A DNA stretch of 56,348 bases from an uncultured Bacteroidales bacterium (GCA_949123685.1 CASBHZ010000010.1:1-56348); one strand, 5' to 3'. Positions 1 through 9,942 are shown, numbered from the stretch's first letter. The notes: generated from the sequence alone by a model not told the origin. Program-made: numbers and translations.

Positions 1-1836
1 CTCCGGCTCAACAACAATCCCGAGGTCGTACAGGAACTTGTTCCAGAAACGGGAATATATCAAGTGTCCGGTGGCGTGTTCGGCGCCTCCTACATATAGG
101 TCTACGTTGCGCCAATATTCATCAGCTTCCTTGCTTACCAATGCATTATTGTTGCGAGGGTCCATATAACGGAGATAATATGCCGATGATCCCGCGAAGC
201 CGGGCATTGTGCAAAGTTCGATAGGATATCCTTCGGGTGTTGTCCAGTTTTCCGCACGACCTAAAGGAGGCTGTCCGTCTTCTGTCGGCAGGTAGCTTGA
301 AACGGCAGGCAACTGTAGTGGCAATGCCGACTCGTCCATAAGGTAGGCTATTCCGTCTTTATAATAAACCGGGAATGGTTCGCCCCAGTAACGTTGGCGT
401 GAGAAGATTGCATCGCGAAGACGGTAGTTTACTTTCACTTTTCCCAAGCCTTCCTCTTCAATGAATTTCTTCGTCTTGGCTATTGCCTCTTTCACATCAA
501 GTCCATTGAGATCGAGTTTGGGTCCGCAGGAATTGATCATCTTGCCCTCTTTGGCATCAAAGCTTTGTTCAGAAACGTCGGCTCCTTCTATCAGCGGAAT
601 AATGGGCAGTGAGAAATGGCGTGCGAACGCATAATCGCGAGAATCGTGTGCAGGAACTGCCATGATTGCCCCGGTGCCATAACCGGCGAGCACATAGTCG
701 CTGACCCAAACGGGAATTTCCTTCCCTGTAAGAGGATTGATTGCATAGGAGCCGGTGAACACCCCCGACACTTTCTTGTCGATCTGCCTTTCGCGTTCGG
801 TCTTGTGTTTAACCTCATTGAGGTAAGCATCGACAGCATCTTTCTGTTCCGGAGAGGTAAGCTGCGCAACATATGCCGATTCCGGGGCAAGCACCATGAA
901 AGTGACACCGAAGATGGTGTCGGCGCGGGTAGTGAATATTTCCAGCTCGATATCTTTCCCTGAAACCTGGAAGCGCATTTCTGCACCCTCTGAGCGTCCG
1001 ATCCAGTTGCGTTGTGTTTCTTTGAGAGACTCCGACCATTCAACACCGTTCAGGTCATCAAGAAGGCGGGGAGCATATGCCGATACACGCAGGCACCACT
1101 GATTCATCAGTTTCTGTTCAACCGGGAATCCGCCTCTCACGCTAAGCCCTTCGCTCACCTCGTCATTGGCAAGCACCGTGCCCAGTTCCGGACACCAGTT
1201 CACCATCGTTTCGCCTTGGTATGCAATGCGGTAATTCATCAATCTCTCTCGCTGCTGTTTTTCAGAAAGTGCGTTCCATTCATCTGCAGTGAATGTGATT
1301 TCTTTTGTTGCCGCAGGGTTTATACCCTTGCTGCCGTTAACAGCGAAATGCTCAATAAGTTTGGTAATAGGCTGAGCCTTATGCATGTCAAGGTCGTAAT
1401 AAGAGTTGAACATTTGCATGAATGCCCATTGAGTCCATTTGTAATATTCAGGATCGCATGTGCGGATTTCTCGGCTCCAGTCGAACGAGAAACCTATCTT
1501 GTCAAGCTGGGCACGATAACGTGTGATGTTTTCCGATGTGGTTTTTTCCGGATGTTGACCTGTCTGTATGGCATATTGTTCTGCGGGAAGCCCGTAAGCG
1601 TCATATCCCATGGGGTGGAGCACGTTAAAGCCATTCTGACGTTTGAAGCGTGCGTATATGTCACTTGCTATATATCCCAACGGGTGACCGACGTGAAGCC
1701 CGGCGCCGGAAGGATAAGGGAACATGTCAAGGACATAAAATTTTTTCTTGTCGGGATTCTCAACGGTTTTATAAGTTTGATTTTCGCGCCAATAGTTTTG
1801 CCATCGGCTTTCAATTTCCTTATGATTGTATTCCAT
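1..1836 (-). CDS. leuS: Leucyl-tRNA synthetase (3' end outside window)
   Basis: Class I aminoacyl-tRNA synthetase that charges tRNA-Leu with leucine in the cytoplasm. The 612 codons present begin [12 protein letters not shown]. The ATP-binding HIGH signature appears as [12 protein letters not shown] near residues 40-51. The CP1 editing domain follows, with the threonine-rich peptide [11 protein letters not shown] and the later [13 protein letters not shown] block that carries the editing aspartate. The KMSKS loop, anticodon-binding and C-terminal domains lie beyond the window edge, so the gene is truncated only by the window. The ATG at 1836 is the natural start because the family usually begins a few residues before the Y-x-x-x-x-IE-x-x-WQ block. 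It is transcribed away from rdgB. Confidence 0.97.
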   Translation of the reverse strand, partial: MEYNHKEIESRWQNYWRENQTYKTVENPDKKKFYVLDMFPYPSGAGLHVGHPLGYIASDIYARFKRQNGFNVLHPMGYDAYGLPAEQYAIQTGQHPEKTTSENITRYRAQLDKIGFSFDWSREIRTCDPEYYKWTQWAFMQMFNSYYDLDMHKAQPITKLIEHFAVNGSKGINPAATKEITFTADEWNALSEKQQRERLMNYRIAYQGETMVNWCPELGTVLANDEVSEGLSVRGGFPVEQKLMNQWCLRVSAYAPRLLDDLNGVEWSESLKETQRNWIGRSEGAEMRFQVSGKDIELEIFTTRADTIFGVTFMVLAPESAYVAQLTSPEQKDAVDAYLNEVKHKTERERQIDKKVSGVFTGSYAINPLTGKEIPVWVSDYVLAGYGTGAIMAVPAHDSRDYAFARHFSLPIIPLIEGADVSEQSFDAKEGKMINSCGPKLDLNGLDVKEAIAKTKKFIEEEGLGKVKVNYRLRDAIFSRQRYWGEPFPVYYKDGIAYLMDESALPLQLPAVSSYLPTEDGQPPLGRAENWTTPEGYPIELCTMPGFAGSSAYYLRYMDPRNNNALVSKEADEYWRNVDLYVGGAEHATGHLIYSRFWNKFLYDLGIVVEPE

Positions 1837-1870
1837 AATCGGTAAAAATGTGTCAATGTAATGTAAGTTG

Positions 1871-1900
1871 CAAAATTAATAAAAATAAGTAAGTAACGAA
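1871..1900 (-). promoter_or_regulatory. Possible leuS promoter
   Basis: On the minus strand a TAATTTTG box (1878-1871) matches the Bacteroidota -7 consensus TAnnTTTG. It lies 34 bases upstream of the leuS ATG. The -33 region holds only TTTTCG about 18 bases further upstream instead of TTTG, so the assignment is tentative. Confidence 0.35.
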
Positions 1901-1987
1901 AATTAAACTGTTAAGCGCTTTTGGGGTGACAAGAACCCAGCAACTTTATATTCTCGGGTAGGGTAGCTTTGTCGTGACAGTAGGTTA

Positions 1988-2022
1988 GAGTTGTTGCTGT
2001 ATGACGAGTTGTTGCTGTATGA
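1988..2022. repeat. Tandem 17-base direct repeat in the leuS/rdgB gap
   Basis: GAGTTGTTGCTGTATGA occurs twice, at 1988-2004 and 2006-2022, separated by a single C. It sits in the 406-base divergent intergenic region between leuS and rdgB. Apart from the leuS promoter box, I see no gene, tRNA or convincing rdgB promoter in that region. The function is unknown, and a simple local duplication is the likeliest explanation. Confidence 0.7.
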
Positions 2023-2242
2023 TAATAAGGAGGGAGGTTGATTCGTTATTAAATAGATAAGTAAGTAATCCCATTAAAACGATAATAACATGATTTTAAT
2101 CTCACATATCATCAACTTGCTCTTTTTAAACCTTTTCCCGTGTTTCTTCAGTCGCAATGCCCGCATTGCTCCTTTATCAACACAGGAAAATCTTTCAAAA
2201 ATAGCTGCGTTTATGATATGTGTTTAATGTGATCACTTACTT

Positions 2243-2833
2243 ATGGAAAATAAAGCATTAAGGAAGTTGGTGTTTGCAACCAACAATCAGCATAAACTTG
2301 AGGAGGCGCGTGCCATTCTCGATGGTGAGTTTGAGGTGGTTTCGTTGGCGGAAATAGGATGTCATGACGATATTCCCGAGACTGCGGATACTTTGGAAGG
2401 AAATGCATTGATTAAAGCCCGGTGGGTGAAAGAAAGATATGGATTTGACTGTTTTGCGGATGATACCGGTTTGATGGTTGATGCCCTTGACGGAGCACCC
2501 GGAGTATATAGTGCACGTTACGCGGGAGAGCATTGCTCTTTTGCCGACAATGTAAACAAAATGCTTCGTGAGATGGATGGCAAGGATGATCGCAAGGCAC
2601 ATTTCGTTACCGTGATAGCCATTATCCTCAATGGTGAGACTATAACGTTTGAAGGCAGGGTAGACGGCAAGATCTCTACTGAGCCTCATGGGGAGGGAGG
2701 TTTCGGTTATGATCCCATATTCATTGCAGAAGAGACTGGACGCAGCTTTGCGGAAATGGCACCTGAAGAGAAGAATGCTATCTCTCATCGTGGCAGGGCG
2801 ATGCGCAAGCTTGCAGATTTTTTGACTCAATAA
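2243..2833 (+). CDS. rdgB: XTP/dITP pyrophosphatase (HAM1/RdgB family)
   Basis: House-cleaning enzyme that hydrolyses dITP, XTP and ITP to monophosphates, keeping deaminated purines out of DNA and RNA. The 196 residues match the usual family length. Family landmarks are FATNNQHK (11-18), the [15 protein letters not shown] block (46-60), the metal-binding FADDTGL (71-77), [12 protein letters not shown] (84-95), GFGYDPIF (153-160) and SHRGRA (181-186). The ATG at 2243 gives a start directly before the first beta strand. The propeller gene begins 12 bases downstream, so the two are probably cotranscribed. Confidence 0.97.
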   Translation: MENKALRKLVFATNNQHKLEEARAILDGEFEVVSLAEIGCHDDIPETADTLEGNALIKARWVKERYGFDCFADDTGLMVDALDGAPGVYSARYAGEHCSFADNVNKMLREMDGKDDRKAHFVTVIAIILNGETITFEGRVDGKISTEPHGEGGFGYDPIFIAEETGRSFAEMAPEEKNAISHRGRAMRKLADFLTQ

Positions 2834-2844
2834 CAGCATGATAA

Positions 2845-5316
2845 TTGAAACGAATAGTATTAAATATCCTTTTAGCATTGATGCCGATTGCCGCATTTGC
2901 CGAGCAGTGGCGTCTGCATCCTACTTTTGACGGAGATATTGAACGCGTTGTAGACACTCCTGACTATGTCTATTTCTTGAGTAATTGTCAGCTGTATTTG
3001 CCAACTACGGCAGATAATGGCAAGAAGGCGATTTCTTTATTCCGTTATGAAAAAGATGGAGATGAATTGATCTGGCTGAATAGACAGAATAAACTTTCTG
3101 AGAGTGTGCTTCAGATCGCGGAATATAATTTCCAGAAGAGGTATATGCTTATTGTATATGACAATGGAAATATTGATCTTTTATATGATAATGGGGAGGT
3201 TGTAAATATTCCGGGTTTGAAACTCGCCGATTCGCAGTATTCAAAAACGGTTGGAGGTGTATGGTTCAATTCAGAAGATAATCAGGTGTTTTTAGCAACC
3301 GGTTTTGGATATGTGGTTATTGATGACTCTAAAGGAGAAATATTGTATACACGCAATTTCAACAAAGGTTTTAAAGGGATAGCAGTCATGAATGACAATA
3401 TTGTCCTTGCCGATGAAAAATGTCTATACTCGGGGAAGGTGTCAGACTGGAAATTTGATCAATTCAAGCAGGTTGAGGGGTATCGTGATGTCGAAAGGGT
3501 TATAAGGCTCTCTGACGATAAGATTATTATTTCGCAGATTTATGGCTGGGATGGAGAAATCAGGAGTCTTTCATTGGACAATGACGGTAAGATTTCTGAT
3601 CGGCTATTGTTTAAATATTATATAAAATCTGTTGAATCGAATAAGAACGGTGTTACTGTTTCCGGTTTTGACAAGATATGGAACATTGACGAGGATCTTA
3701 ATATGGTTTCTTATGATAAAGACGCCTCTGATAAAGATACCAAGCTTGCATCATGGGATTTGAAAGAATATTGGATACCCAGATGGCGGGAAGGTATTTA
3801 TCTTAAATCGATTGACAGCGATAAAAAATGGGTAATAAATAAGGAGGGTATTTTCCCGAATTCTTCGAATGCTTATAAGTGTGATGAGATGACATATCAT
3901 CCTAACTATGGATTGTTGGTCCGGAATCATGGAATTAATCATAGTTTTATGTCGCACGAAGCTAACACGCCAGATCTTATATCTTCGTTAAAAGGTCTTA
4001 CATGGGCTTCAGTCTCTGCTACATACAAGTCTCCGTCGTTGATGTTCGAGCAATGGAATCCGAGGGGGATTGCCGTTGATCCGAAGAATCCGAATCATGT
4101 ATATAGCGGATCGGCTTTACATGGGTTGATGCGTCTTGACTTGAGCGATCCAGGGAACTCCCTAAGACTTGGAAGGGAAAATGATAATGGCAATATGGGG
4201 GATCGATTCGTGGCTGTGCAACGCGTATTCGATAATTTTGGAATGCTATGTTCGTTTACAGCTCCCTGTTTCGATAATTATGGAAATCTGTGGACAGCTT
4301 GGTATGACTATGATCTTTGGAAAAATGACAAGAGCGAGGTGGAATTTTGGTATTGGACCCCTGAGGATCGTCTTGCAACAACTGATTCTAAAAATTTCAA
4401 GCCTTTGAAAAAAATGAGGATTACAACGGCTCCATGTTCAAACTACCAACGGCTTATTTCATTTAAGAATGCAGCTTCAAAAAATATACTTATGTACACA
4501 CCCGGTACATGGGGGGAGTTGCCAATATTTGTAGACCATAAAGGAACGCTTGATAATCAAGGCGATGACGAGCGTGTAGACATAAAGGAGTTTACAGATC
4601 AGGATGGGTCGATAGTGGATTATTCCTACATCATGTCGGTATATGAGGATACTTCTTCCGGTTTGGTGTGGCTCGGTCTTGACAAAGGTGTGATAAATTT
4701 TCGTCCTGCTGAAATCATGAAGACCGCAGGACGTGTAAACAGGATCAAGGTGTCGCGTAATGACGGAACTAATCTCGCGGATTACCTGCTTGACGGTGTC
4801 AGTGTAAATTGTATCACTACTGATCCCTCAGGACGTAAATGGTTCGGTACAGGGGGAGGCATTGTGATAACTTCTGCTGACGGCACGGAGGTGCTGCGAA
4901 GTTATACCACCGATAATTCGGAAATCCCGGACAATATAGTATATGGAATCTGTTATAATCCGGATAATAATTCAATGATGATTTCCACCGATAAGGGATT
5001 GGCGGAGTTATTTCTGTCTACAGCATCGGGTGGAGATTCAAAAAGCAAGGCTGTGGTTTATCCGAATCCTGTGCGTCCCGATTATTTCGGATATGTTACG
5101 ATAGAAGGGTTGGCGGATAATGCACTTGTCAAGATTGTGGATGCCGGAGGATGTCTGGTCAAGGAGGTCGGTTTTGCTGCCGGAGGGGAAGCTCGTTGGG
5201 ATGTGACCAATCTTAATTCCAAACGTGTGCCTGGAGGTGTTTACTATGTGCTTGCTTCAGGTGCTCAGGACGGAGAGGGATTCTCTACAGTTGGAAAGGT
5301 GTTGGTTGTCAATTAA
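2845..5316 (+). CDS. PorZ-like beta-propeller protein with type IX secretion C-terminal domain
   Basis: A secreted protein of 823 residues. A signal peptide covers roughly residues 1-19 (ending AAFA before EQW). A long beta-propeller region follows, including YDNGNIDLLYDNGE and the SGLVWLGLDKGVINF and GRKWFGTGGGIVI blades. From about residue 733 (VVYPNPVRPDYFGYVTIEG) to the end it resembles a type A sorting domain of the type IX secretion system. The layout (N-terminal W, early YDNGNIDL blade, propeller, sorting domain) is that of PorZ, the surface component that helps attach cargo to lipopolysaccharide in Porphyromonas gingivalis. PorZ identity is my inference; a generic two-component-regulator-type propeller protein is the alternative. 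The start is a TTG, because the nearby ATG at 2838 is out of frame. The LRR gene follows after 5 bases. Confidence 0.75.
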   Translation: MKRIVLNILLALMPIAAFAEQWRLHPTFDGDIERVVDTPDYVYFLSNCQLYLPTTADNGKKAISLFRYEKDGDELIWLNRQNKLSESVLQIAEYNFQKRYMLIVYDNGNIDLLYDNGEVVNIPGLKLADSQYSKTVGGVWFNSEDNQVFLATGFGYVVIDDSKGEILYTRNFNKGFKGIAVMNDNIVLADEKCLYSGKVSDWKFDQFKQVEGYRDVERVIRLSDDKIIISQIYGWDGEIRSLSLDNDGKISDRLLFKYYIKSVESNKNGVTVSGFDKIWNIDEDLNMVSYDKDASDKDTKLASWDLKEYWIPRWREGIYLKSIDSDKKWVINKEGIFPNSSNAYKCDEMTYHPNYGLLVRNHGINHSFMSHEANTPDLISSLKGLTWASVSATYKSPSLMFEQWNPRGIAVDPKNPNHVYSGSALHGLMRLDLSDPGNSLRLGRENDNGNMGDRFVAVQRVFDNFGMLCSFTAPCFDNYGNLWTAWYDYDLWKNDKSEVEFWYWTPEDRLATTDSKNFKPLKKMRITTAPCSNYQRLISFKNAASKNILMYTPGTWGELPIFVDHKGTLDNQGDDERVDIKEFTDQDGSIVDYSYIMSVYEDTSSGLVWLGLDKGVINFRPAEIMKTAGRVNRIKVSRNDGTNLADYLLDGVSVNCITTDPSGRKWFGTGGGIVITSADGTEVLRSYTTDNSEIPDNIVYGICYNPDNNSMMISTDKGLAELFLSTASGGDSKSKAVVYPNPVRPDYFGYVTIEGLADNALVKIVDAGGCLVKEVGFAAGGEARWDVTNLNSKRVPGGVYYVLASGAQDGEGFSTVGKVLVVN

Positions 5317-5321
5317 GAGGA

Positions 5322-6659
5322 ATGAGCCTGTTGAAGAGCTTTGGAACGTTGATAGTGCTTCTGGTTGTGGCATTCAGTGTGGATGCCGTTACGGTGGCTC
5401 TCAAGCCTGGCAAATTGCCGGGTTTTGTGAAAGACATGGCGATTCAGCGTCCAGCAGAATTGAAACTGACCGGAGTGGCAACTTCTCTTGACCTTGCTTC
5501 ATTGCGATATTTGCCGTCATCTGTTGAGACCGTTGATATGTCGGGTTTGCAGGTTGAAGGGATAATCCTGTCCGATTCAAAGTATATGGGGAGGACTGAA
5601 TTTTCAGATGGAGAGTTGCCCCCATATGCGTTTTTTGCAACGAATGTTAAATCGGTGGAATTACCCACTGACCTGATCAAGATAGGAGAGGCTGCTTTTG
5701 CCGCGACGCCTTTGATATCAATAAAACTTCCGATTTCTCTTTCTTACATAGGGGCGAGAGCGTTTTATCGCTGTGAATCTCTTGTTTCGATTGATCTTTC
5801 TTATACATCTGTTAAAGAAATTCCGGAGCAATGTTTCTTTGGTTGTCAAGCTTTAAAAAAAGTAGAACTTCCATTGACTGTAACTATGGTTGATAACCGG
5901 GCTTTCATGAAGAGTGGTCTTGAGGTTTTGGATCTTTCCGGAGTCAGGATTGTAGGAGACTATGCATTAGCAGCAATGTCAGCACTTAAAGAGGTTACGG
6001 TGCGTAATGGTGCGGAAATCGGGGAAGGAACTTTTTTCAACTGTTCATTCCTTGAAAAGTTTAATGGCGTGTATTCCAACAGTCCTGCGTTAGCTGTAGC
6101 GAACAGCCGGATATCCGCTGCCGGCGGATTAATCAAAGGTGAGACGATCGGGGAGGGGGCGTATGCCAATATAATGGCTGATACGATAGTGATCGACGCT
6201 TCCGTTAGGGTGATAGAAGCAAATGCTTTCAGGAATATGCTTGCCCTTGGAGCCGTCTCGGTTGCGGGCAGGGGAGATGATGTGCCGGTTTGTTCTGTAG
6301 AGGCGTTTTCCGGTGTGGATGTCGGCAAAGTCTCATTGATTGTTGATAAAGATACGGAAAAGGTATGGAGGGAGGCTCCGGTTTGGCAGGATTTTAATAT
6401 AAAGGCTTCTGTCTCCGGTGTTGATAACATTGAGGATAAAAAAGTGAAGATTGATATATGCCTTTTGCCGAATGGGGATTTAGAAGTTAGATCCGACAGG
6501 TTGATTGAAGAGGTTGCCTTATATTCATTGGATGGTATCTTGCTTCATTTGTCGGAACCTGACACATATGTTTGCACAGCAGGTCCGTTTGCAGAAAAAA
6601 CAATCATGGCGCGTGTTACGGCAGGAGGCATATCAAAGATTGTCAAAATAATGAAATAG
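5322..6659 (+). CDS. BspA-type leucine-rich-repeat exported protein
   Basis: An exported protein of 445 residues. The N-terminal hydrophobic stretch (about residues 6-22, LLVVAFSVDAV) is a signal peptide. Repeats of the LRR_5/BspA type follow, for example IGEAAFAATPLISIKLP, IGARAFYRCESLVSIDL and IPEQCFFGCQALKKVELP in residues 120-200, with more degenerate repeats to about 330. The last 80 residues (PNGDLEVRSDRLIEEVALYS onward) look like a small beta-sandwich sorting or anchoring domain ending IVKIMK. BspA-like repeats mediate adhesion in other Bacteroidota, but the ligand here is unknown. It starts 5 bases after the PorZ-like gene, so the two surface proteins are almost certainly cotranscribed. 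Confidence 0.8.
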   Translation: MSLLKSFGTLIVLLVVAFSVDAVTVALKPGKLPGFVKDMAIQRPAELKLTGVATSLDLASLRYLPSSVETVDMSGLQVEGIILSDSKYMGRTEFSDGELPPYAFFATNVKSVELPTDLIKIGEAAFAATPLISIKLPISLSYIGARAFYRCESLVSIDLSYTSVKEIPEQCFFGCQALKKVELPLTVTMVDNRAFMKSGLEVLDLSGVRIVGDYALAAMSALKEVTVRNGAEIGEGTFFNCSFLEKFNGVYSNSPALAVANSRISAAGGLIKGETIGEGAYANIMADTIVIDASVRVIEANAFRNMLALGAVSVAGRGDDVPVCSVEAFSGVDVGKVSLIVDKDTEKVWREAPVWQDFNIKASVSGVDNIEDKKVKIDICLLPNGDLEVRSDRLIEEVALYSLDGILLHLSEPDTYVCTAGPFAEKTIMARVTAGGISKIVKIMK

Positions 6660-6727
6660 ATCGTTCTAAGAAATTGCTTAAATTTAGGCAGTTCCTTAAA
6701 AACTTATTATTTGAGTAAGGTTACGTA

Positions 6728-7468
6728 ATGGGAAAAAATAAATTGAAAAAATTTGCGGAGATGCGAGAATTTGCGTGTGCTCTGCAATATCCGAGAGAAG
6801 AACTTATAAAGAACGGTTTCCCACACAAGGGAAGCTGGAATGTTGATTTTTTTAAGCGGGAAGCACCGATTGTAGTAGAGTTGGGTTGCGGAAAGGGTGA
6901 ATATACTGTCGGGCTTGCCAAAAGCGATCCGGCGCGAAATTATATAGGTGTCGATATAAAAGGGGCGCGTATGTGGCGTGGCGCCAAGACTGTAGAGGAG
7001 GAAGGAATAACCAATGCAGCTTTCCTGAGGACGGAAATAGAGAATATAGACAAGTTCTTTATCCCTGGGGAGGTGGAAGAATTGTGGATAACTTTCCCAG
7101 ATCCGCAGATGCAAAAGCCACGTAAACGTTTAACATCCACGCGCTTCCTGAATCTTTATAGGTTGTTGCTCCGAAATGGAGGCATAGTCAATCTTAAAAC
7201 GGATTCCCCATTTCTTTATGAATATACCCGTCGCCTTGTGGAAATCAATGGATTTGAGGTGCTTATGAATACAGACGACCTATATGGCTCCGGGTTGGCG
7301 GATCCTGTTTCGTCTATAAAAACTTTTTATGAGCAACAATGGCTTTCGAGGGGTAAGAAAATAAAGCTCCTGTCTTTCCGTCTTCCTCAAGATGGAGAGC
7401 TCGTTGAACCGGAATCTGAAGACATACCCCGCGATGATTATCATGCAATGGCGCGATTCAACGGATAG
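6728..7468 (+). CDS. trmB: tRNA (guanine-N7-)-methyltransferase TrmB
   Basis: Uses S-adenosylmethionine to form m7G46 in the variable loop of tRNAs. The 246 residues contain the SAM-binding ELGCGKGEYT (51-60) and the following acidic strand end GVDIKGARMWRGAK. They also contain the family-defining FPDPQMQKPRKRLTSTRF (123-140), which holds the catalytic and tRNA-contact residues. It is the last plus-strand gene of this group and ends in a strong shared terminator with the convergent mrp gene. Confidence 0.96.
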   Translation: MGKNKLKKFAEMREFACALQYPREELIKNGFPHKGSWNVDFFKREAPIVVELGCGKGEYTVGLAKSDPARNYIGVDIKGARMWRGAKTVEEEGITNAAFLRTEIENIDKFFIPGEVEELWITFPDPQMQKPRKRLTSTRFLNLYRLLLRNGGIVNLKTDSPFLYEYTRRLVEINGFEVLMNTDDLYGSGLADPVSSIKTFYEQQWLSRGKKIKLLSFRLPQDGELVEPESEDIPRDDYHAMARFNG

Positions 7469-7485
7469 AAATTGATAACTTAATT

Positions 7486-7520
7486 AAAAAGCTCAGGTTG
7501 CTTGCCAACCTGAGCTTTTT
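7486..7520. terminator. Bidirectional terminator between trmB and mrp
   Basis: A perfect 15-base-pair stem (AAAAAGCTCAGGTTG at 7486-7500 pairing with 7506-7520) encloses the 5-base loop CTTGC. The stem ends in an A run on one side and a T run on the other, so it can end transcription of both convergent genes. It begins 17 bases after the trmB stop and ends 6 bases before the mrp stop. Confidence 0.93.
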
Positions 7521-7526
7521 AACTTC

Positions 7527-8642
7527 TTATTGTACATTTACTTTGGAGGTTGGAGGAAGGGAGGCGTTGCGTTGGTCTACCGTTGCAATTACGTTGTTGG
7601 CAAGAGATCCGAAGGCTTGTGCCTCAATGCTTGCCGTTGCCGGATTGGTTTCAAGTTCAAGCGCAACAGGGGCACCGTCGTCTGCATGGCTGCGGATATC
7701 CATAACCAATGGGATTTGTGCCAAAAGGCTTACACCCTGTTCTTCCGCTAATTTCACGCCACCGCCTTCGCCAAAGATATAATACCTTTCATCAGGATGC
7801 TTGGCTGGTGTGAACCATGCCATGTTTTCAACCAATCCGAGGATTGGAACGTTGACAGCATCTCCGGTAAACATCGCTATACCTTTCCTGGCATCGGCGA
7901 GTGCCACTTCCTGAGGGGTGCTTACCACTACGACTCCGGTTATGGGAAGAGTCTGGACGAGTGTGAGATGAATGTCGCTTGTGCCGGGAGGCATGTCAAT
8001 TAAGAAATAGTCGAGATCTCCCCACCATGCATCGGTGATCAGCTGCTTGAGCGCGTTGCTTGCCATGCCGCCTCTCCATAGCACAGGTTTCTCCTTATCA
8101 ACCAAAAAGCCGATAGAGAGCATTTTAACACCATATTTTTCAATAGGTTCTATCCAGTCTCGTCCATCTTTGTGAACCATGTAAATCTGTTCGTCTTCAA
8201 CACCAAACATTTTTGGCATGGATGGTCCGAAAATATCAGCGTCAAGAAGCCCGACTTTGTACCCTTTGGAAGCTAACGCTACCGCGAGATTTGCCGCTAC
8301 CGTAGATTTGCCTACCCCTCCTTTGCCAGAACTCACCCCGACAATATTCTTTACCCCGGGCAATACTTCCGGTTTGGGAGCTGCCGGAGCCGTACGCGTC
8401 TTGACGGATATCCGGACATCCACATCCGGAGAAATTGCAGAAGCTATTGCCGCTTCCGATGCGCGAACAACAGAACGGATAAAGGGATCCGTCTGTTTGT
8501 CGAAAATCAGAGAGAATGATACTTTATTGCCATCGATGCGGATATCATCCTCTATCATATTGTTGTCGGCAAGGCTCTTGCCGTTGCCCGGATATCTGAC
8601 GCTTTTCAATGCGTCGAGAATAAGGTTGGGATACAGTGTCAT
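7527..8642 (-). CDS. mrp: Mrp/ApbC-family iron-sulfur cluster carrier ATPase
   Basis: A P-loop NTPase that carries or inserts iron-sulfur clusters in the cytoplasm. The 371 residues have an N-terminal MIP18 (DUF59) domain (about 1-85), then the deviant Walker A SSGKGGVGKST (104-114), Asp-Ala-Asp (134-136) and the IDMPPGTSD switch. The C-terminal segment NMAWFTPAKHPDERYYIFG sits where proteobacterial Mrp proteins carry the CxxC pair that binds the shared cluster. Here there is no cysteine at that place. I recall other Bacteroidota Mrp proteins lacking it too, so this is probably a lineage variant and not damage. The glycosyltransferase gene lies 61 bases upstream. Confidence 0.93.
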   Translation of the reverse strand: MTLYPNLILDALKSVRYPGNGKSLADNNMIEDDIRIDGNKVSFSLIFDKQTDPFIRSVVRASEAAIASAISPDVDVRISVKTRTAPAAPKPEVLPGVKNIVGVSSGKGGVGKSTVAANLAVALASKGYKVGLLDADIFGPSMPKMFGVEDEQIYMVHKDGRDWIEPIEKYGVKMLSIGFLVDKEKPVLWRGGMASNALKQLITDAWWGDLDYFLIDMPPGTSDIHLTLVQTLPITGVVVVSTPQEVALADARKGIAMFTGDAVNVPILGLVENMAWFTPAKHPDERYYIFGEGGGVKLAEEQGVSLLAQIPLVMDIRSHADDGAPVALELETNPATASIEAQAFGSLANNVIATVDQRNASLPPTSKVNVQ

Positions 8643-8703
8643 TTCTTTTATTTTTAACAGCTGCTTAGGTAGCTTTAAATTATCATTCGTTCTTTTGTTG
8701 CGT

Positions 8704-9909
8704 CTATCTCATCCATGTGTAGTTATAGCGGCGATGGCGGCGATGGCGCAGGCGGAAAAGGAAATTGAGGACCGGTCTGGCAAGACGGAATATCGGTAAT
8801 GCCCACCATAATCTTGTGGCTTTCATCTTTTCAGCAGCTTTGCGATATATCAAAATCTCGGACAGCTGAAAAATCAGTAATAATCCTATCGCCGCGATTG
8901 CCGGAATAAAGGAGTTTATATCATTCTGTTTTTCCGAGAATATATATCCTGTTAAGCCTGCTGCAATACACATAAGCAATATCACCCACCTGGTTGCAGA
9001 AGCGGCTCCCGCCTTGAGGAATGCGCCGCGAGGCAGCCAGTGTGAAGTGAAGTCGTATTGCTCCTTCCGTGCCCGCCACATTCGTTTGGATGCATCTCCC
9101 CATTCGGTTGACAGTATGGACTGAGGTTCGAGCACCATGACCGTGTTTTCGGGTGTTGCTATCTCATTTATGAAAAGATCGTCATCACCGGAATGTAGAT
9201 ATATGCTTTGGGAATAACCTTTATGCTCGAAAAAAAGTTTACGTCTGAACGCAAGATTATTACCGTCTCCCCTGTAGGGATTACCAGATATTGCGTATCC
9301 GATCCATCCTGCATCCGTGAGCTGGGCAACAAATTCACGATACCATTTCCCCAAACCTTTCATCTGGGAATAATCAAAGTGAGAATAGCCAAGTGACACG
9401 TCTACCGTCTCGGCATTGTCGCCTCGGAAGGGTGCAATAAGCGCCGACAGCCATGACCCCGAATGTATTCTGGCATTCGCCACAGTGGTTATTACGATAT
9501 CTCCTTTAGCGGCTTTCATACCGAGAGTGAGTGCTAATTTCTTGCGGCTCAAATTATGAGAACCAGGAGGGATAAAAGTGACATATACGTTTTTGAAATG
9601 GCGGGTGCAGCTTTCCGTCAGCATATCGCTGCCTTCTGCTGTCGATTCACAGACAACGATCACTTCAAAGTCGGGATAGTCTTGCTCGCATAGTGACGAA
9701 AGATAATTCAGCAGTTCTTCTTCCGCCACTTGAGAATACACGATTACCGAGACTTTAGGAGTTCTTTTGTAGTTATCGATTTCTTCTTTTTCCCGATAAG
9801 AACCAACGTACAGGAGCGGACGCTCAAACCCGAATATGGTTAGGAGGGAAAGCAAAAGCGCAATTCCTATAAATATCCAGGGAAGACATTCTGTTAATTC
9901 GTAATTCAT
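8704..9909 (-). CDS. Membrane-anchored family 2 glycosyltransferase
   Basis: A 401-residue inner-membrane enzyme. One membrane helix is at the N terminus (about 10-27, WIFIGIALLLSLLTIFG). A GT-A fold glycosyltransferase family 2 domain follows, starting at VSVIVYSQVAEEELLNYLSS near residue 49, and includes FEVIVVCEST and the LHSGDDDLFINEIA acidic segment. Two further hydrophobic segments lie near 305-350, followed by a strongly basic tail. The topology suggests transfer of a sugar to a lipid-linked or cell-surface glycan at the cytoplasmic face. The substrate cannot be told from sequence. It lies between mrp (61 bases downstream) and the phospholipase gene (33 bases upstream), all on the minus strand and probably one operon. 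Confidence 0.88.
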   Translation of the reverse strand: MNYELTECLPWIFIGIALLLSLLTIFGFERPLLYVGSYREKEEIDNYKRTPKVSVIVYSQVAEEELLNYLSSLCEQDYPDFEVIVVCESTAEGSDMLTESCTRHFKNVYVTFIPPGSHNLSRKKLALTLGMKAAKGDIVITTVANARIHSGSWLSALIAPFRGDNAETVDVSLGYSHFDYSQMKGLGKWYREFVAQLTDAGWIGYAISGNPYRGDGNNLAFRRKLFFEHKGYSQSIYLHSGDDDLFINEIATPENTVMVLEPQSILSTEWGDASKRMWRARKEQYDFTSHWLPRGAFLKAGAASATRWVILLMCIAAGLTGYIFSEKQNDINSFIPAIAAIGLLLIFQLSEILIYRKAAEKMKATRLWWALPIFRLARPVLNFLFRLRHRRHRRYNYTWMR

Positions 9910-9942
9910 GATCCGTAATTCTTGAATATTTGATTAACATGT

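Noticed and set aside
1012..1845. A 277-codon open frame antisense to leuS
   Set aside because: leuS is certain on the other strand; the antisense product is cysteine-rich and pattern-free.
2090..2227. A 45-codon frame (MILISHIINLLFLNLFPCFF and on) in the leuS-rdgB gap
   Set aside because: Hydrophobic start but low complexity, no promoter, and nothing to support translation. AT-rich intergenic sequence explains it.
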